Below are positions 18,039 through 26,962 of a DNA stretch of 58,007 bases, piece by piece. The stretch comes from Parcubacteria group bacterium GW2011_GWA2_48_9 (GTDB taxonomy: Bacteria > Patescibacteriota > Patescibacteriia > UBA10025): contig LCPQ01000001.1 in the NCBI GenBank assembly GCA_001003705.1, forward strand, positions 1-58,007. Reading direction: 5' to 3'. Every line of letters begins with the position of its first letter. Position 1 is the first letter of the stretch. A program made the translations under genes and the position numbers. The notes under the pieces are model-generated. The model searched no databases. It was not told the origin of the DNA and was given only the letters and a program-made list of their open reading frames with translations.

Positions 18039-18353
18039 ATGAATATAATGATATCAGGTAAAGATTTTTCCCTCACACCGGCGCTCAAGGCGTTTGTTGA
18101 GATCAAAATCCAAAAACTTTTTCATCTGGCACCCTCGATTCAGTCCGCGAAGGTAGAGCTCGATGTTGATAGGAACAAACACAAGGGGGATATTTTTCGG
18201 GCAGAAATCTCCGTGGTGATGCGTGGTACGGCATTAAAGGCCGGTGATAAATCAGAACATATGCAGTCAGCCATTCTTCGGTCAATTGAGAAACTATCGC
18301 GCCGCGTCACAACATTAAAAGAGAAAAACATATCTTCACACAAACGCCAGTAA
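18039..18353 (+). CDS. hpf: Ribosome hibernation promoting factor (short HPF/RaiA family)
   Basis: Binds the decoding centre of idle 30S subunits and protects ribosomes in stationary phase. 104 residues covering only the N-terminal beta-alpha-beta-beta-beta-alpha domain, as in short HPF/YfiA, without the dimerising C-terminal domain of long HPF. Visible motifs are ISGKDFSLTPALKAFVEIK and VELDVDRNKHKGD. It is probably co-transcribed with murB, 8 bases upstream. A second ATG at 18048 is an alternative start. Confidence 0.9.
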   Translation: MNIMISGKDFSLTPALKAFVEIKIQKLFHLAPSIQSAKVELDVDRNKHKGDIFRAEISVVMRGTALKAGDKSEHMQSAILRSIEKLSRRVTTLKEKNISSHKRQ

Positions 18354-18363
18354 GTGAATTCAC
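18354..18363. repeat. Ten-base perfect palindrome before speA
   Basis: GTGAATTCAC lies immediately after the hpf stop, and the half-motif AAATTCAC recurs near 18427 just upstream of the speA start. Placement upstream of the speA promoter makes an operator possible, but a palindrome this short can occur by chance. Confidence 0.3.
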
Positions 18364-18369
18364 ATGGGG

Positions 18370-18378
18370 TTATCCACA
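18370..18378 (+). promoter_or_regulatory. Single consensus DnaA box
   Basis: TTATCCACA matches the DnaA-box consensus exactly and lies 8 bases upstream of the speA -35 element. There is no cluster of boxes or AT-rich unwinding region, so this is not an origin. It could be a regulatory DnaA site or a chance match. Confidence 0.35.
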
Positions 18379-18386
18379 GTCCGTAT

Positions 18387-18415
18387 TTGTGTCAGCAGTA
18401 GGGACAGGTTACAAT
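18387..18415 (+). promoter_or_regulatory. Promoter of speA-speB
   Basis: TTGTGT (18387-18392), 17-base spacer, TACAAT (18410-18415). Transcription would begin near 18422, leaving a leader of about 20 bases before the speA ATG. Confidence 0.6.
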
Positions 18416-18443
18416 TGAGTCCATATAAATTCACGGTTTTAGC

Positions 18444-19982
18444 ATGAATCATCAAAAGCACATAGGCGAAGCAATAATCAAAAAAAACGTTCATACGTTT
18501 CCAGTGAAAATTGCGCAAACGATGCACGAACATGTTCGTGCTGTGACGAATGAAATGCCAAATATTCCAACCCCGTTAGACGTCAAAGGTGAGGTTGCGA
18601 CACATAATACTGTCGAGATCAGAAAACAGAAAAAGTTTTGGAAGCTAGGTATCGGAGACTATAATACAGATTTTCTGGACATTAATCGAGACGGAGAACT
18701 TGTTGTCCATGAGGGGAATTATGTATACAATATTGCAGAACTGGTCAAAAAGTACGGTACGTCTCTTGAAGTTTTCCTCCCATTTGTTGCCAAAGAGCGG
18801 CTCGTTGATCTAATTAGTATTTTTAATTTTTACATTAAAATTTTCAAGTATCGTGGTAAGTTTTTTTACCACTATCCGATGAAGGTTAACCAGAACCGTG
18901 AGTTTATACTCCCACTTGTCGGCGAGGGGGCTAATCTTGAAGTTGCCTCATTTAATGAGCTGAGTCTCGTAAAAAAGATGTGGGAACAGGAAAGTTTTAA
19001 TCCAAAAATACGCGTATTATGTAATGGTCCTAAAAGTCCGGAATACCTGGGGCTTATTGAAGAGTTGCTGCAAAATAACCTCCGTATTGTTCCGATTATC
19101 GAGGATCTTGATGAGTACGGCAAGCTACAGAACTTTCGCGGAGAACTAGGTGTGAGAGTCGACCTTGGCGTTGTTGTTGATTCACGATGGGACAAAAAGA
19201 TAAATAGATATGGATTGCTGCCTCAGGAAGTCCTGCAACTTGGTCGTATGAGGAACCTTAAAATTCTTCATTACCACGCCGGTTCGCAGATTCAACATCA
19301 GACTCATTTAATGGATGCGTTAAAAAAGGCTGCGCACCTCTACGTGAAGATGCAAAAGCTCAATCCTTCACTTGATACTATAGACGTAGGTGGTGGGATG
19401 CCCGTGCCGTACGAACGAAAAAAAGTAGTTAGTCCTGAAAACCTCATCAGAAAAATGATTACTTTTTTGGCGAAATTTTCTGAATCAAAAAAAATTAACC
19501 CACCGAACATCATCTGTGAATGGGGGAGGTATGTTGTAGCGCCATCCCAAATGACCGTGTACAGAATCATTTCTATGAAAAACATTCCGAAGGGTAATGC
19601 GCGAAAATGGTATGTCATTGATGGAAGCTTCATTAACGATCTGCTCGATACGTGGTCTATCCATCAAAAATGGCATGTAGTACCAGTAAATAAGCTCCAC
19701 GCAAAGAAATATCATCGCTGCTGGTTTGCCGGACTTAGTTGTGATTCTGATGATAAATACAGCGCTCACGGCATGTATGTGCTCCTGCCCCGACTGGAAG
19801 ATCTCGAAAAGGGGGAAAGCTTATATATTACGTTCCTCGATACCGGCGCCTATCAAGACGCCTTTGCTTGCCATCATTGTATGCTGTCTTCACCTACAAA
19901 AATCGCTCTCTCGGATGGAGAGGCGAAAATATTGAGGAGACGCGAGTCACCCGAAGAAGTCGGGAAACTATTTGGATGGTAA
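18444..19982 (+). CDS. speA: Biosynthetic arginine decarboxylase (SpeA-like, PLP fold III)
   Basis: Decarboxylates arginine to agmatine. 512 residues, shorter than the roughly 630 of Escherichia coli SpeA. The N-terminal FYHYPMKVNQ carries the PLP lysine (about 147), followed by the TIM-barrel motifs LEVASFNEL, HYHAGSQIQ and DVGGGMPV, and the C-terminal beta domain with GLSCDSDDKYS holding the catalytic Cys and DTGAYQD. The substrate is assigned from these SpeA-type motifs and, strongly, from the agmatinase gene immediately downstream. Diaminopimelate decarboxylase is less likely because of the KVNQ and CDSxD signatures. Confidence 0.9.
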   Translation: MNHQKHIGEAIIKKNVHTFPVKIAQTMHEHVRAVTNEMPNIPTPLDVKGEVATHNTVEIRKQKKFWKLGIGDYNTDFLDINRDGELVVHEGNYVYNIAELVKKYGTSLEVFLPFVAKERLVDLISIFNFYIKIFKYRGKFFYHYPMKVNQNREFILPLVGEGANLEVASFNELSLVKKMWEQESFNPKIRVLCNGPKSPEYLGLIEELLQNNLRIVPIIEDLDEYGKLQNFRGELGVRVDLGVVVDSRWDKKINRYGLLPQEVLQLGRMRNLKILHYHAGSQIQHQTHLMDALKKAAHLYVKMQKLNPSLDTIDVGGGMPVPYERKKVVSPENLIRKMITFLAKFSESKKINPPNIICEWGRYVVAPSQMTVYRIISMKNIPKGNARKWYVIDGSFINDLLDTWSIHQKWHVVPVNKLHAKKYHRCWFAGLSCDSDDKYSAHGMYVLLPRLEDLEKGESLYITFLDTGAYQDAFACHHCMLSSPTKIALSDGEAKILRRRESPEEVGKLFGW

Positions 19983-19986
19983 TTAT

Positions 19987-20862
19987 ATGACGATTCATTA
20001 TCGAGTTCCCTATACGTTTTACGGCGATAATCGTTTTAGTTATCAACGGTCGCGCGTTGTGATACTTCCCGTTCCCTATGAGGGGAGCGTTTCGTACCAG
20101 CATGGTACGAGTGGGGGGCCGCACGCAATACTAACTGCGTCTCGGCAAGTAGAATGGTATGACATTGAACTTGGAAGAGAAGTCCCTGATACTGCTAAGG
20201 TTCATACGTTAGCAGAAATAGAGCCAATGACTGACTCTGTCCGCGACATGATCGAATCTATTCGTACCGTGACAGAGAAAAATATTCAGAAGAAAAAATT
20301 CCAGTTGATGCTTGGGGGCGAGCATTCTATATCGCTCGGTGCAATACAGGCGTATCAGGCAAAGTACCGGGACATGTCGATTCTTCAGATTGATGCGCAT
20401 AGTGACCTTCGTGACACATGGGAAAATTCTGCGTATAACCACGCATGTGTTATGCGGCGCGCGGCAGAGAGCGTGAAACGAGTGGTGCAGGTAGGTATCC
20501 GCAGCCAAGATAGTACCGAGGCATTATATGCTTCAGAGCATAAGGACCAGGTACGTATTTTTTATGGTGATGATGTCCCGGTGCAAAAGATCAGTGAGAG
20601 TCTGTCATCCCACGTGTATGTAACGATTGATGTTGATGGCCTAGACCCTTCTATTATGCCCGCTACGGGTACTCCGGAACCGGGAGGGCTCTCATGGAAG
20701 CAGCTTATAACCTTGCTAAGGTTCGTTGCTAAGTCACATACAATTATTGGTGCCGATATTGTTGAGCTCTCTCCATTGTCATCCAATGCAGCACCCGATT
20801 TTTTGACCGCAAAGCTCGCCCACAAATTGATAGCTTATACCCAGTTTAAGCGACTGCTGTAA
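19987..20862 (+). CDS. speB: Agmatinase
   Basis: Manganese hydrolase converting agmatine to putrescine and urea. 291 residues from the ATG at 19987, four bases after the speA stop; an in-frame ATG at 19972 would overlap speA. Metal ligands of the ureohydrolase family are complete: GGEHS, DAHSDLRD and the paired aspartates of IDVDGLDPS. The SYNHACVMRR-like segment AYNHACVMRR is characteristic of agmatinases. Together with speA it forms a two-step putrescine pathway. Confidence 0.93.
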   Translation: MTIHYRVPYTFYGDNRFSYQRSRVVILPVPYEGSVSYQHGTSGGPHAILTASRQVEWYDIELGREVPDTAKVHTLAEIEPMTDSVRDMIESIRTVTEKNIQKKKFQLMLGGEHSISLGAIQAYQAKYRDMSILQIDAHSDLRDTWENSAYNHACVMRRAAESVKRVVQVGIRSQDSTEALYASEHKDQVRIFYGDDVPVQKISESLSSHVYVTIDVDGLDPSIMPATGTPEPGGLSWKQLITLLRFVAKSHTIIGADIVELSPLSSNAAPDFLTAKLAHKLIAYTQFKRLL

Positions 20863-20876
20863 TACTTAGCAGTTTC
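20853..20876 (+). terminator. Weak terminator-like hairpin at the end of speB
   Basis: ACTGCT (20853-20858) pairs perfectly with AGCAGT (20868-20873) around a nine-base loop that contains the speB stop codon. The following TTCACATC is only weakly T-rich. Confidence 0.35.
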
Positions 20877-20933
20877 ACATCAAACGAACACCCTTCACGT
20901 TTTCGGAATAGTTTGGTATGGTAGGAGCGCTGT

Positions 20934-23627
20934 ATGTCACTTTATACACTCATTTTCGGTGATCCGAATAAGAAAATACTTTCCGACTATCTACGGAAAG
21001 TACAGGTTGTTAATGGCCACGAAGACGGGTTAAAATCACTTTCAGACCAGCAACTTCTTGGCCGATTTATTAAGATTCGTTCATTCTATACACCGAATAC
21101 AAGCCTTGACGACCTTCTCCCGGAGACGTTCGCCATAGTGAGGGAGGCTTCCAAGCGCGTTCTCGGGATGCGGCACTTCGACATGCAACTTGTCGGAGGT
21201 ATGGTCCTACACGAAGGGAAGATTGCTGAAATGAAGACTGGCGAAGGAAAAACACTTGTTGCTACGTTGCCGGTGGTGTTGAACGCAGTTGCAGGAAAGG
21301 GTGTTCATATAGTGACTGTCAATGATTACTTGGCAAAGCGCGATGCAGTATGGATGGGACCAATATATAGCTTTTTAGGATTAACAGTCGGGTGCATTCA
21401 GCATGACCAGGCTTTTCTTTTTGATCCAGCAATCGGTGACAAAGGGGAAAACGCATTTTTACGCCCCATCAGTCGGAAAGAAGCTTACGCGGCTGATGTT
21501 ACCTATGGTACAAACAATGAGTTTGGTTTTGACTATCTCCGCGATAATATGGTGCCTGCCCTTGAACATGAAGTCCAGCGTGCTAGAAATTATGCTATTG
21601 TCGATGAAGTAGACAGTATCTTAATCGATGAAGCGCGTACTCCACTTATCATTTCAGCACCAGCGCAAGAATCATCAGAACTGTACTACACCTTTTCACG
21701 AATTGTGAGTCGTTTGCAGGAAGGTGCCGATTATAATATTGATGAAAAAATGCGCGCATCAACACTTACGGAAGAGGGGATAACGAAAGTAGAGCGATCT
21801 CTAGGTATCAGTAACATCTACGACCCCGAAGGCATTGAAATGGTTCACCATGTAGAGCAGGCTCTGAAAGCCCAAGCACTTTTCAAAAAGGATCGTGATT
21901 ATGTGGTGAAAGATGGTCAGGTGATTATCGTTGATGAATTTACAGGCCGTTTAATGCATGGGCGGCGGTATTCAGAGGGCCTGCACCAAGCGATAGAAGC
22001 TAAAGAGGGACTCGATGTTAAGCAGGAGAGTAGGACGCTGGCGACAATTACATTCCAAAACTTCTTCCGTTTGTATGCGAAGCTGAGCGGCATGACGGGA
22101 ACAGCTGCCACAGAAGCAGAAGAATTTTCAAAAATATACGGACTTGAAGTCGTGACTGTTCCTACAAATAAACCAATGATACGGAGGGACGACTCTGATC
22201 GCGTCTACAAGAATGAGCGTGGGAAATTTTTGGCAATCGTACAGGAAATAAAAGCTCGACATGAAATTGGCCAGCCTGTATTGGTAGGCACAATTTCGAT
22301 TAATAAGAACGAACTACTCGCTGACTTGCTCAGTAGAGAGGGGATTGTCTGCAACGTTTTAAATGCAAAAAACCACGAACGCGAAGCACAGATTATTGCA
22401 CAGGCGGGAAAAAAAGGAGCTGTAACTGTTGCGACCAATATGGCGGGACGCGGAGTCGATATAGTTTTAGGTGGCAGCCCTCAGGATAAAACTGAAGCAG
22501 AGGAAGTAAAAAAACTCGGTGGATTACATGTACTCGGCACGGAGAGACATGAGTCGCGACGCATAGATAACCAGTTACGCGGACGTTCAGGACGTCAGGG
22601 TGATTCCGGGTCAAGTCAGTTTTACGTGTCGATGGAAGATGATCTGTTGCGAATTTTTGGTTCAGACCGCATGAAACGGCTCATGGATAGAATGGGTGTT
22701 CCAGACGATATGCCAATTGAAAATGCGATGATTTCGCGTTCTATTGAGTCAGCCCAAAAAAAAGTCGAAGGACATAACTTCGATATTCGCAAGCACTTAG
22801 TTGAATATGATGACGTAATTAATAAGCACCGAGACGTTATCTATAAGCTACGTAGAAATATAATAGTCAATGCAGCGACGGGAACTCCGGAGGCAGAGCA
22901 AGAAATGAAGTCGAAAATTCTGGGTATGGTTGAAAGCGAATTAAACCAGATCGTCTCATTTCACACATCGACAGGGGATGAGGGAACGTGGGATATGGAA
23001 GAAGTCTATGAATCAGTTGACACAATTTTTCCTGTCCCTCTCGAAGTGCGGATACAACTTGAAGATATTCGAGAAGAAGCAGGGGATGCATCTCATGATG
23101 CTGCCGCACGAACTAAACTCATTTCCTATTTAATATCTCTTGCACATAAAGCGTATGATGACCTTGAAAAGCGCGTTAACCAATTGACTGTCTTGCGCAC
23201 AATCGAGCGAGCACTCTACCTTCGTGCAATAGATGCTCTTTGGGTCGATCATCTCGATCTCATGGATCATCTTCGTCAAGGTATCGGCTTACGTGGTTAC
23301 GCACAACAGGATCCACTCATTGAGTATCAAAAAGAAGCGTATCGTCTTTTTTCTGAATTAATGAACAGTGTTCAGCGGCAAGTTGTCAACGCAATATATA
23401 AAATTGCTCAAATAAAGAAAGCTGAGGCTCGAACTCCTGTTACACAGGCGTTTGAACAAGGAACACAAATTTCGAAATCATCGGCCACGCAATTTCAAAA
23501 TTCCACAACGCTACCAGCGCAAGAATCGACAACACAACAGCAAAATTTATCCGTACCAAAAGTAGGTCGCAACGATCCCTGTCCGTGTGGCTCCGGAAAG
23601 AAGTATAAAAAGTGTCATGGTCGCTAA
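20934..23627 (+). CDS. secA: Preprotein translocase ATPase SecA
   Basis: Motor that pushes unfolded proteins through SecYEG. 897 residues, full length. The start is supported by AGGAG at 20923-20927, six bases before the ATG. Domains: NBD1 with Walker A MKTGEGKT and Walker [17 protein letters not shown], preprotein cross-linking domain, NBD2 with [14 protein letters not shown] and [10 protein letters not shown], helical scaffold/wing, a Ser/Thr/Gln-rich linker, and a C-terminal zinc SEC-C motif [13 protein letters not shown]. The zinc tail normally contacts SecB or the ribosome. Confidence 0.97.
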   Translation: MSLYTLIFGDPNKKILSDYLRKVQVVNGHEDGLKSLSDQQLLGRFIKIRSFYTPNTSLDDLLPETFAIVREASKRVLGMRHFDMQLVGGMVLHEGKIAEMKTGEGKTLVATLPVVLNAVAGKGVHIVTVNDYLAKRDAVWMGPIYSFLGLTVGCIQHDQAFLFDPAIGDKGENAFLRPISRKEAYAADVTYGTNNEFGFDYLRDNMVPALEHEVQRARNYAIVDEVDSILIDEARTPLIISAPAQESSELYYTFSRIVSRLQEGADYNIDEKMRASTLTEEGITKVERSLGISNIYDPEGIEMVHHVEQALKAQALFKKDRDYVVKDGQVIIVDEFTGRLMHGRRYSEGLHQAIEAKEGLDVKQESRTLATITFQNFFRLYAKLSGMTGTAATEAEEFSKIYGLEVVTVPTNKPMIRRDDSDRVYKNERGKFLAIVQEIKARHEIGQPVLVGTISINKNELLADLLSREGIVCNVLNAKNHEREAQIIAQAGKKGAVTVATNMAGRGVDIVLGGSPQDKTEAEEVKKLGGLHVLGTERHESRRIDNQLRGRSGRQGDSGSSQFYVSMEDDLLRIFGSDRMKRLMDRMGVPDDMPIENAMISRSIESAQKKVEGHNFDIRKHLVEYDDVINKHRDVIYKLRRNIIVNAATGTPEAEQEMKSKILGMVESELNQIVSFHTSTGDEGTWDMEEVYESVDTIFPVPLEVRIQLEDIREEAGDASHDAAARTKLISYLISLAHKAYDDLEKRVNQLTVLRTIERALYLRAIDALWVDHLDLMDHLRQGIGLRGYAQQDPLIEYQKEAYRLFSELMNSVQRQVVNAIYKIAQIKKAEARTPVTQAFEQGTQISKSSATQFQNSTTLPAQESTTQQQNLSVPKVGRNDPCPCGSGKKYKKCHGR

Positions 23628-23716
23628 TGACCAGGAAATATGCTAACTGAGATTTTCTGGACGAACAAACGCGCGATCTGGTTATCTAGTTTCATTTGAA
23701 ATAAGAATATTCCATT

Positions 23717-23740
23717 CTCTTCGCTTGAAGAGTGTTTTTT
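23717..23740 (+). terminator. Rho-independent terminator of secA
   Basis: CTCTTC (23717-23722), tetraloop GCTT, GAAGAG (23727-23732), then TGTTTTTT. It ends just before the -35 box of the next gene, cleanly separating the two transcripts. Confidence 0.7.
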
Positions 23741-23743
23741 GCT

Positions 23744-23772
23744 TTGACAAAGAGTAGAAAACATGATATAAT
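23744..23772 (+). promoter_or_regulatory. Perfect consensus promoter for the FG-GAP/L,D-transpeptidase gene
   Basis: TTGACA (23744-23749), exactly 17 bases, TATAAT (23767-23772). The predicted leader of about 27 bases is A-rich and unstructured. It is the best match to the housekeeping sigma consensus in the window, suggesting high expression. Confidence 0.88.
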
Positions 23773-23805
23773 ACATGTGAAAACATACAAAAACACAAAT
23801 AAAAT

Positions 23806-25209
23806 ATGAAAAAGCAAAAACTGACTTTATTAAAGTTCTGCTTCGCGGCGTTTGCTTCGGTGCTGTTTTTGGCACTCGCTACAAACGTCCATGCATCATA
23901 TGAACGGCCGCCGGAGGTGAAAGTATTTGACGGTCAGAAACAGTATGAAGCGTTCGTGGCATACGATCCGTCATTTACTGGTGGTGTGCAGGTCGCATCA
24001 GGTGACGTCAATGGAGATGGCGTAGATGAAGTCATCACCGCTCCAGGGAAAGGCGGCGCTCCTCATATAAGAATATTTACATCCAATGGGAAATTGCTTG
24101 GAAGTTTTTTTTCCTATGATCTAAATATGCGGGCCGGCGTAAATATCGCTGCTGGAGATCTTAATGGTGATGGAAAAGATGAAATTGTGACCGCACCCAG
24201 AGAAGGCGGTTCACCACACGTACGAATTTTTGATTCCCAGGGTGACTTGCAGTTTAGCCCGGGTTTTTTCGCGTACCACGAAACTTTCCGTGGCGGCGCT
24301 ACAGTTTCTGTAGGGGATTTGGATGGCAACGGCAGCAATGAAATTATCACTGGCGCTGGAACGGGCGGCGCGCCCCATGTTCGGATTTTCGACCGTACCG
24401 GGAATGTGCTCGGTTCTTTTTTTCCTTTTCATCCAGAATTTCGTGGCGGTATTAATGTCGCGGTAGCCAATCTCGATGGTGGAAATGATGACGAACTGTT
24501 AGTTTCAGTTGCAAGTAGTGATTCAGCCTGGGTAAAGGTGGTAAAGAAAAATGGCCATGAGCACGTAGTGAGCCACTTTATGGCATATGGAGAAGAATTC
24601 CATGGCGGCGTGACGGTTGCGGGCGGCGATCTGAACGGCGATGGCATAGATGAAATCATTGTTGGTGCATCAAGCAGCGGAGGTCCGCACGTGAGAACGT
24701 TTAACGGCAATGGGGAAAGCACCCCCACGTCTTTATTTGCCTATGAGCAAGATTTTCGAGGTGGAATAAATGTTGCTGCAGGGAATATTAATGGAAGTGA
24801 CCATGATGAGATAGTGATTGGCCCATCGAAGTGGTTACCGACGACACGTGAGGATTTCTCAAGATACGTCGAAGTAAGTCTCACCGATCAGCGGCTATAT
24901 GCCTATGAATACGGTCGCCTCGTAAAGACGTTTCTCGTGTCGACAGGTTTGAGGGGTATGGATACGCGCACGGGAACCTTCTATGTTTCCCAAAAAATTC
25001 CTGTTAAGTTATACTCCGGCCCCGGGTATTACTTGCCGAATACGAAGTGGAATTTGCGTTTCGATGGGTCACGACTACTCCATGGTGCGTACTGGCACAA
25101 TGATTTTGGGAGGCGTAAAAGCCACGGCTGTGTCAACATTTCGTATCCAAACGCCGAATGGCTTTATAATTGGGCACCTGTAGGTACGACAGTACTAGTC
25201 CGTAACTAG
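23806..25209 (+). CDS. Secreted FG-GAP/VCBS beta-propeller fused to an L,D-transpeptidase (YkuD) domain
   Basis: 467 residues. A signal peptide (1-30, VHA before the probable cut) is followed by five to six repeats of about 50 residues (about 38-340), each with a calcium-loop-like DxNGDGxDE and a PHVRIF strand, the signature of integrin-type FG-GAP propellers. The N-terminal VKVFDGQ strand may close the last blade. The C-terminal YkuD domain (about 345-467) has HGAYW and SHGCVN with catalytic Cys at about 442. Family knowledge: such enzymes make 3-3 peptidoglycan cross-links or anchor proteins to the wall. The propeller may bind a surface ligand or the wall; that is inference. Confidence 0.9.
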   Translation: MKKQKLTLLKFCFAAFASVLFLALATNVHASYERPPEVKVFDGQKQYEAFVAYDPSFTGGVQVASGDVNGDGVDEVITAPGKGGAPHIRIFTSNGKLLGSFFSYDLNMRAGVNIAAGDLNGDGKDEIVTAPREGGSPHVRIFDSQGDLQFSPGFFAYHETFRGGATVSVGDLDGNGSNEIITGAGTGGAPHVRIFDRTGNVLGSFFPFHPEFRGGINVAVANLDGGNDDELLVSVASSDSAWVKVVKKNGHEHVVSHFMAYGEEFHGGVTVAGGDLNGDGIDEIIVGASSSGGPHVRTFNGNGESTPTSLFAYEQDFRGGINVAAGNINGSDHDEIVIGPSKWLPTTREDFSRYVEVSLTDQRLYAYEYGRLVKTFLVSTGLRGMDTRTGTFYVSQKIPVKLYSGPGYYLPNTKWNLRFDGSRLLHGAYWHNDFGRRKSHGCVNISYPNAEWLYNWAPVGTTVLVRN

Positions 25210-25253
25210 TTTTCAGCAAAACACAGCGCATGACTTGATGGGAGTGTGCCCAC

Positions 25254-26957
25254 GTGCTACACTTTCCAAATAAACCCATGCGCAGAAAATTTTGGATTAC
25301 TTTTTTAGGAATTCTCCTTCTAGCCGTAGTTGTCGGCCTGGTTGATTATCCAAGCGGCCCGAATATAGGTTCCGGTGAGGTAAAAGTTCATCTTGGACTC
25401 GATCTAAAGGGTGGTGTTCAGCTCGTGTATTCTGCTGACACCTCCGGAGTATCTGCAGGGGAGGAAGTGGACGCGGTTGAAGGTGTGCGAGACGTCGTTG
25501 AGCGCCGCGTGAACGCTTTTGGGGTTTCTGAACCTGTGGTTCAAACGAACAAAACGGCAAATGACTGGAGATTGATTGTTGAGCTTGCCGGTGTAACTGA
25601 CATTGACCAAGCTATCGCCACAATAGGGGAGACACCGTTGCTCGAATTTTACGAACAGCAAGCAACTGAGATTACCGATGAGCAGAGGCAGGCCTTTGAC
25701 GCGTATAATACGTCACAACGTAAAAAAGCCGAAGGGGTTCTCGCAGAGGCATTGGCACCTGACGCAGATTTTGGTGCGCTAGCTGACAAATATTCTGAGG
25801 ACCCGGGAAACAATGGCGCTTCTGTAGATGAGAAAAAAGGCGGGGATCTTGGTTACGCAAGACGCGGGCAATTTGTTCCAGAGTTTGAGGCAGCGCTGTT
25901 TGATCAACTGGCAGTTGGAGAAGTCACTCCGTCACTCGTTGATTCACAATTCGGTTACCACATTATTAAGAAAGAGGACCAGCGGACAGTTGATGAAAAT
26001 GGAGAATCAATCATTGAAGTGAGGGGGCGCCACATACTTTTTGCAACTCAGACAGAAGAAAACGCCGCACAGCCGCAATTCGCCCCAACCGGCTTAAGCG
26101 GACAGCAACTTGAACGCGCATCGGTGCTCTTCGAACCAAATACGAATACCCCCTATGTATCGTTACAGTTTAATAGTGAGGGATCAAAGCTTTTTGAAGA
26201 AATAACTACGCGCAATGTCAATAAACCAATCGCGATTTATCTCGATGGGGCGCCTATTTCTGCGCCGGTAGTTCAAGAGAAAATTGTTGGCGGGCAGGCG
26301 AGCATTGAGGGGTCGTTTACACTTGACGAGGCGAAGCAGCTTGCACAGAGGCTTAATGCGGGCGCGCTACCAATTCCAATAACCCTCATTTCTCAACAGG
26401 CAGTTGGCGCAACGCTTGGAAAGGAGTCTGTTCATCGCAGTTTTTTTGCCGGCTTGCTAGGAATTGCAATAGTTTCACTTTTCATGATTGTGTACTATCG
26501 CTACCCGGGGTTACTGTCAGTTTTTGCGTTGTGCCTCTACGCGCTTATCACACTCGCGTTATTTAAACTCATTCCAGTTACGCTTACACTGGCTGGAGTC
26601 GCAGGTTTTATCTTGTCGATCGGCATGGCCGTTGATGCGAATGTACTTATTTTTGAGCGTATTCGTGAAGAATTGCATGTAGGTAAAAACCTCCAGCAAG
26701 CCATCGAAGAGGGGTTTAAGCGCGCATGGCCCTCAATTCGGGATTCGAATGTTTCAAGTCTTATCACCGTAGCTATTTTAGCCTGGTTTGGCTCAAGTAT
26801 TATACAGGGTTTCGCGATTACTTTAGGAATCGGCATACTGGTAAGTATGTTTTCTGCGATCACGGTCACGCGGACATTTCTTCGCATATCATCTGGTGCA
26901 TGGCTTGAGAAAAGGTTGGGGCTTGTAGCACGAATGAGAGACCCCATATCACACTAA
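25254..26957 (+). CDS. secD: Protein translocase subunit SecD with an inserted parvulin-type PPIase domain
   Basis: Membrane partner of SecF that pulls exported proteins using the proton gradient. 567 residues from a GTG with GGAG nine bases upstream; an ATG at 25278 is the alternative. One N-terminal membrane segment, P1 with LGLDLKGGVQLVY and RRVNAFGVSEP, then an insertion (about 150-270) resembling parvulin: FGALADKYSEDP, GGDLGYARRGQFVPEF and FGYHIIKKED, with the RGRHILF strand placed after rather than before. SecD sequence resumes at LSGQQLERA, then DGAPISAPVV and five membrane segments with SIGMAVDANVLIFERI. Confidence 0.95.
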   Translation: MLHFPNKPMRRKFWITFLGILLLAVVVGLVDYPSGPNIGSGEVKVHLGLDLKGGVQLVYSADTSGVSAGEEVDAVEGVRDVVERRVNAFGVSEPVVQTNKTANDWRLIVELAGVTDIDQAIATIGETPLLEFYEQQATEITDEQRQAFDAYNTSQRKKAEGVLAEALAPDADFGALADKYSEDPGNNGASVDEKKGGDLGYARRGQFVPEFEAALFDQLAVGEVTPSLVDSQFGYHIIKKEDQRTVDENGESIIEVRGRHILFATQTEENAAQPQFAPTGLSGQQLERASVLFEPNTNTPYVSLQFNSEGSKLFEEITTRNVNKPIAIYLDGAPISAPVVQEKIVGGQASIEGSFTLDEAKQLAQRLNAGALPIPITLISQQAVGATLGKESVHRSFFAGLLGIAIVSLFMIVYYRYPGLLSVFALCLYALITLALFKLIPVTLTLAGVAGFILSIGMAVDANVLIFERIREELHVGKNLQQAIEEGFKRAWPSIRDSNVSSLITVAILAWFGSSIIQGFAITLGIGILVSMFSAITVTRTFLRISSGAWLEKRLGLVARMRDPISH

Positions 26958-26962
26958 GGTAT

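Noticed and set aside
18354-18443. Replication origin near the DnaA box
   Set aside because: There is only one box and no AT-rich repeats, and neither dnaA nor dnaN is nearby.
20894-20922. Possible secA promoter TTCACG-17-TATGGT
   Set aside because: Both boxes are poor, and transcription would start after the AGGAG ribosome binding site at 20923-20927, which would then be excluded from the message.
23624-23875. Leftward open frame of 83 codons after secA
   Set aside because: It covers the secA terminator, the consensus promoter and the signal peptide of the next gene on the other strand, so it is a by-product of that region.
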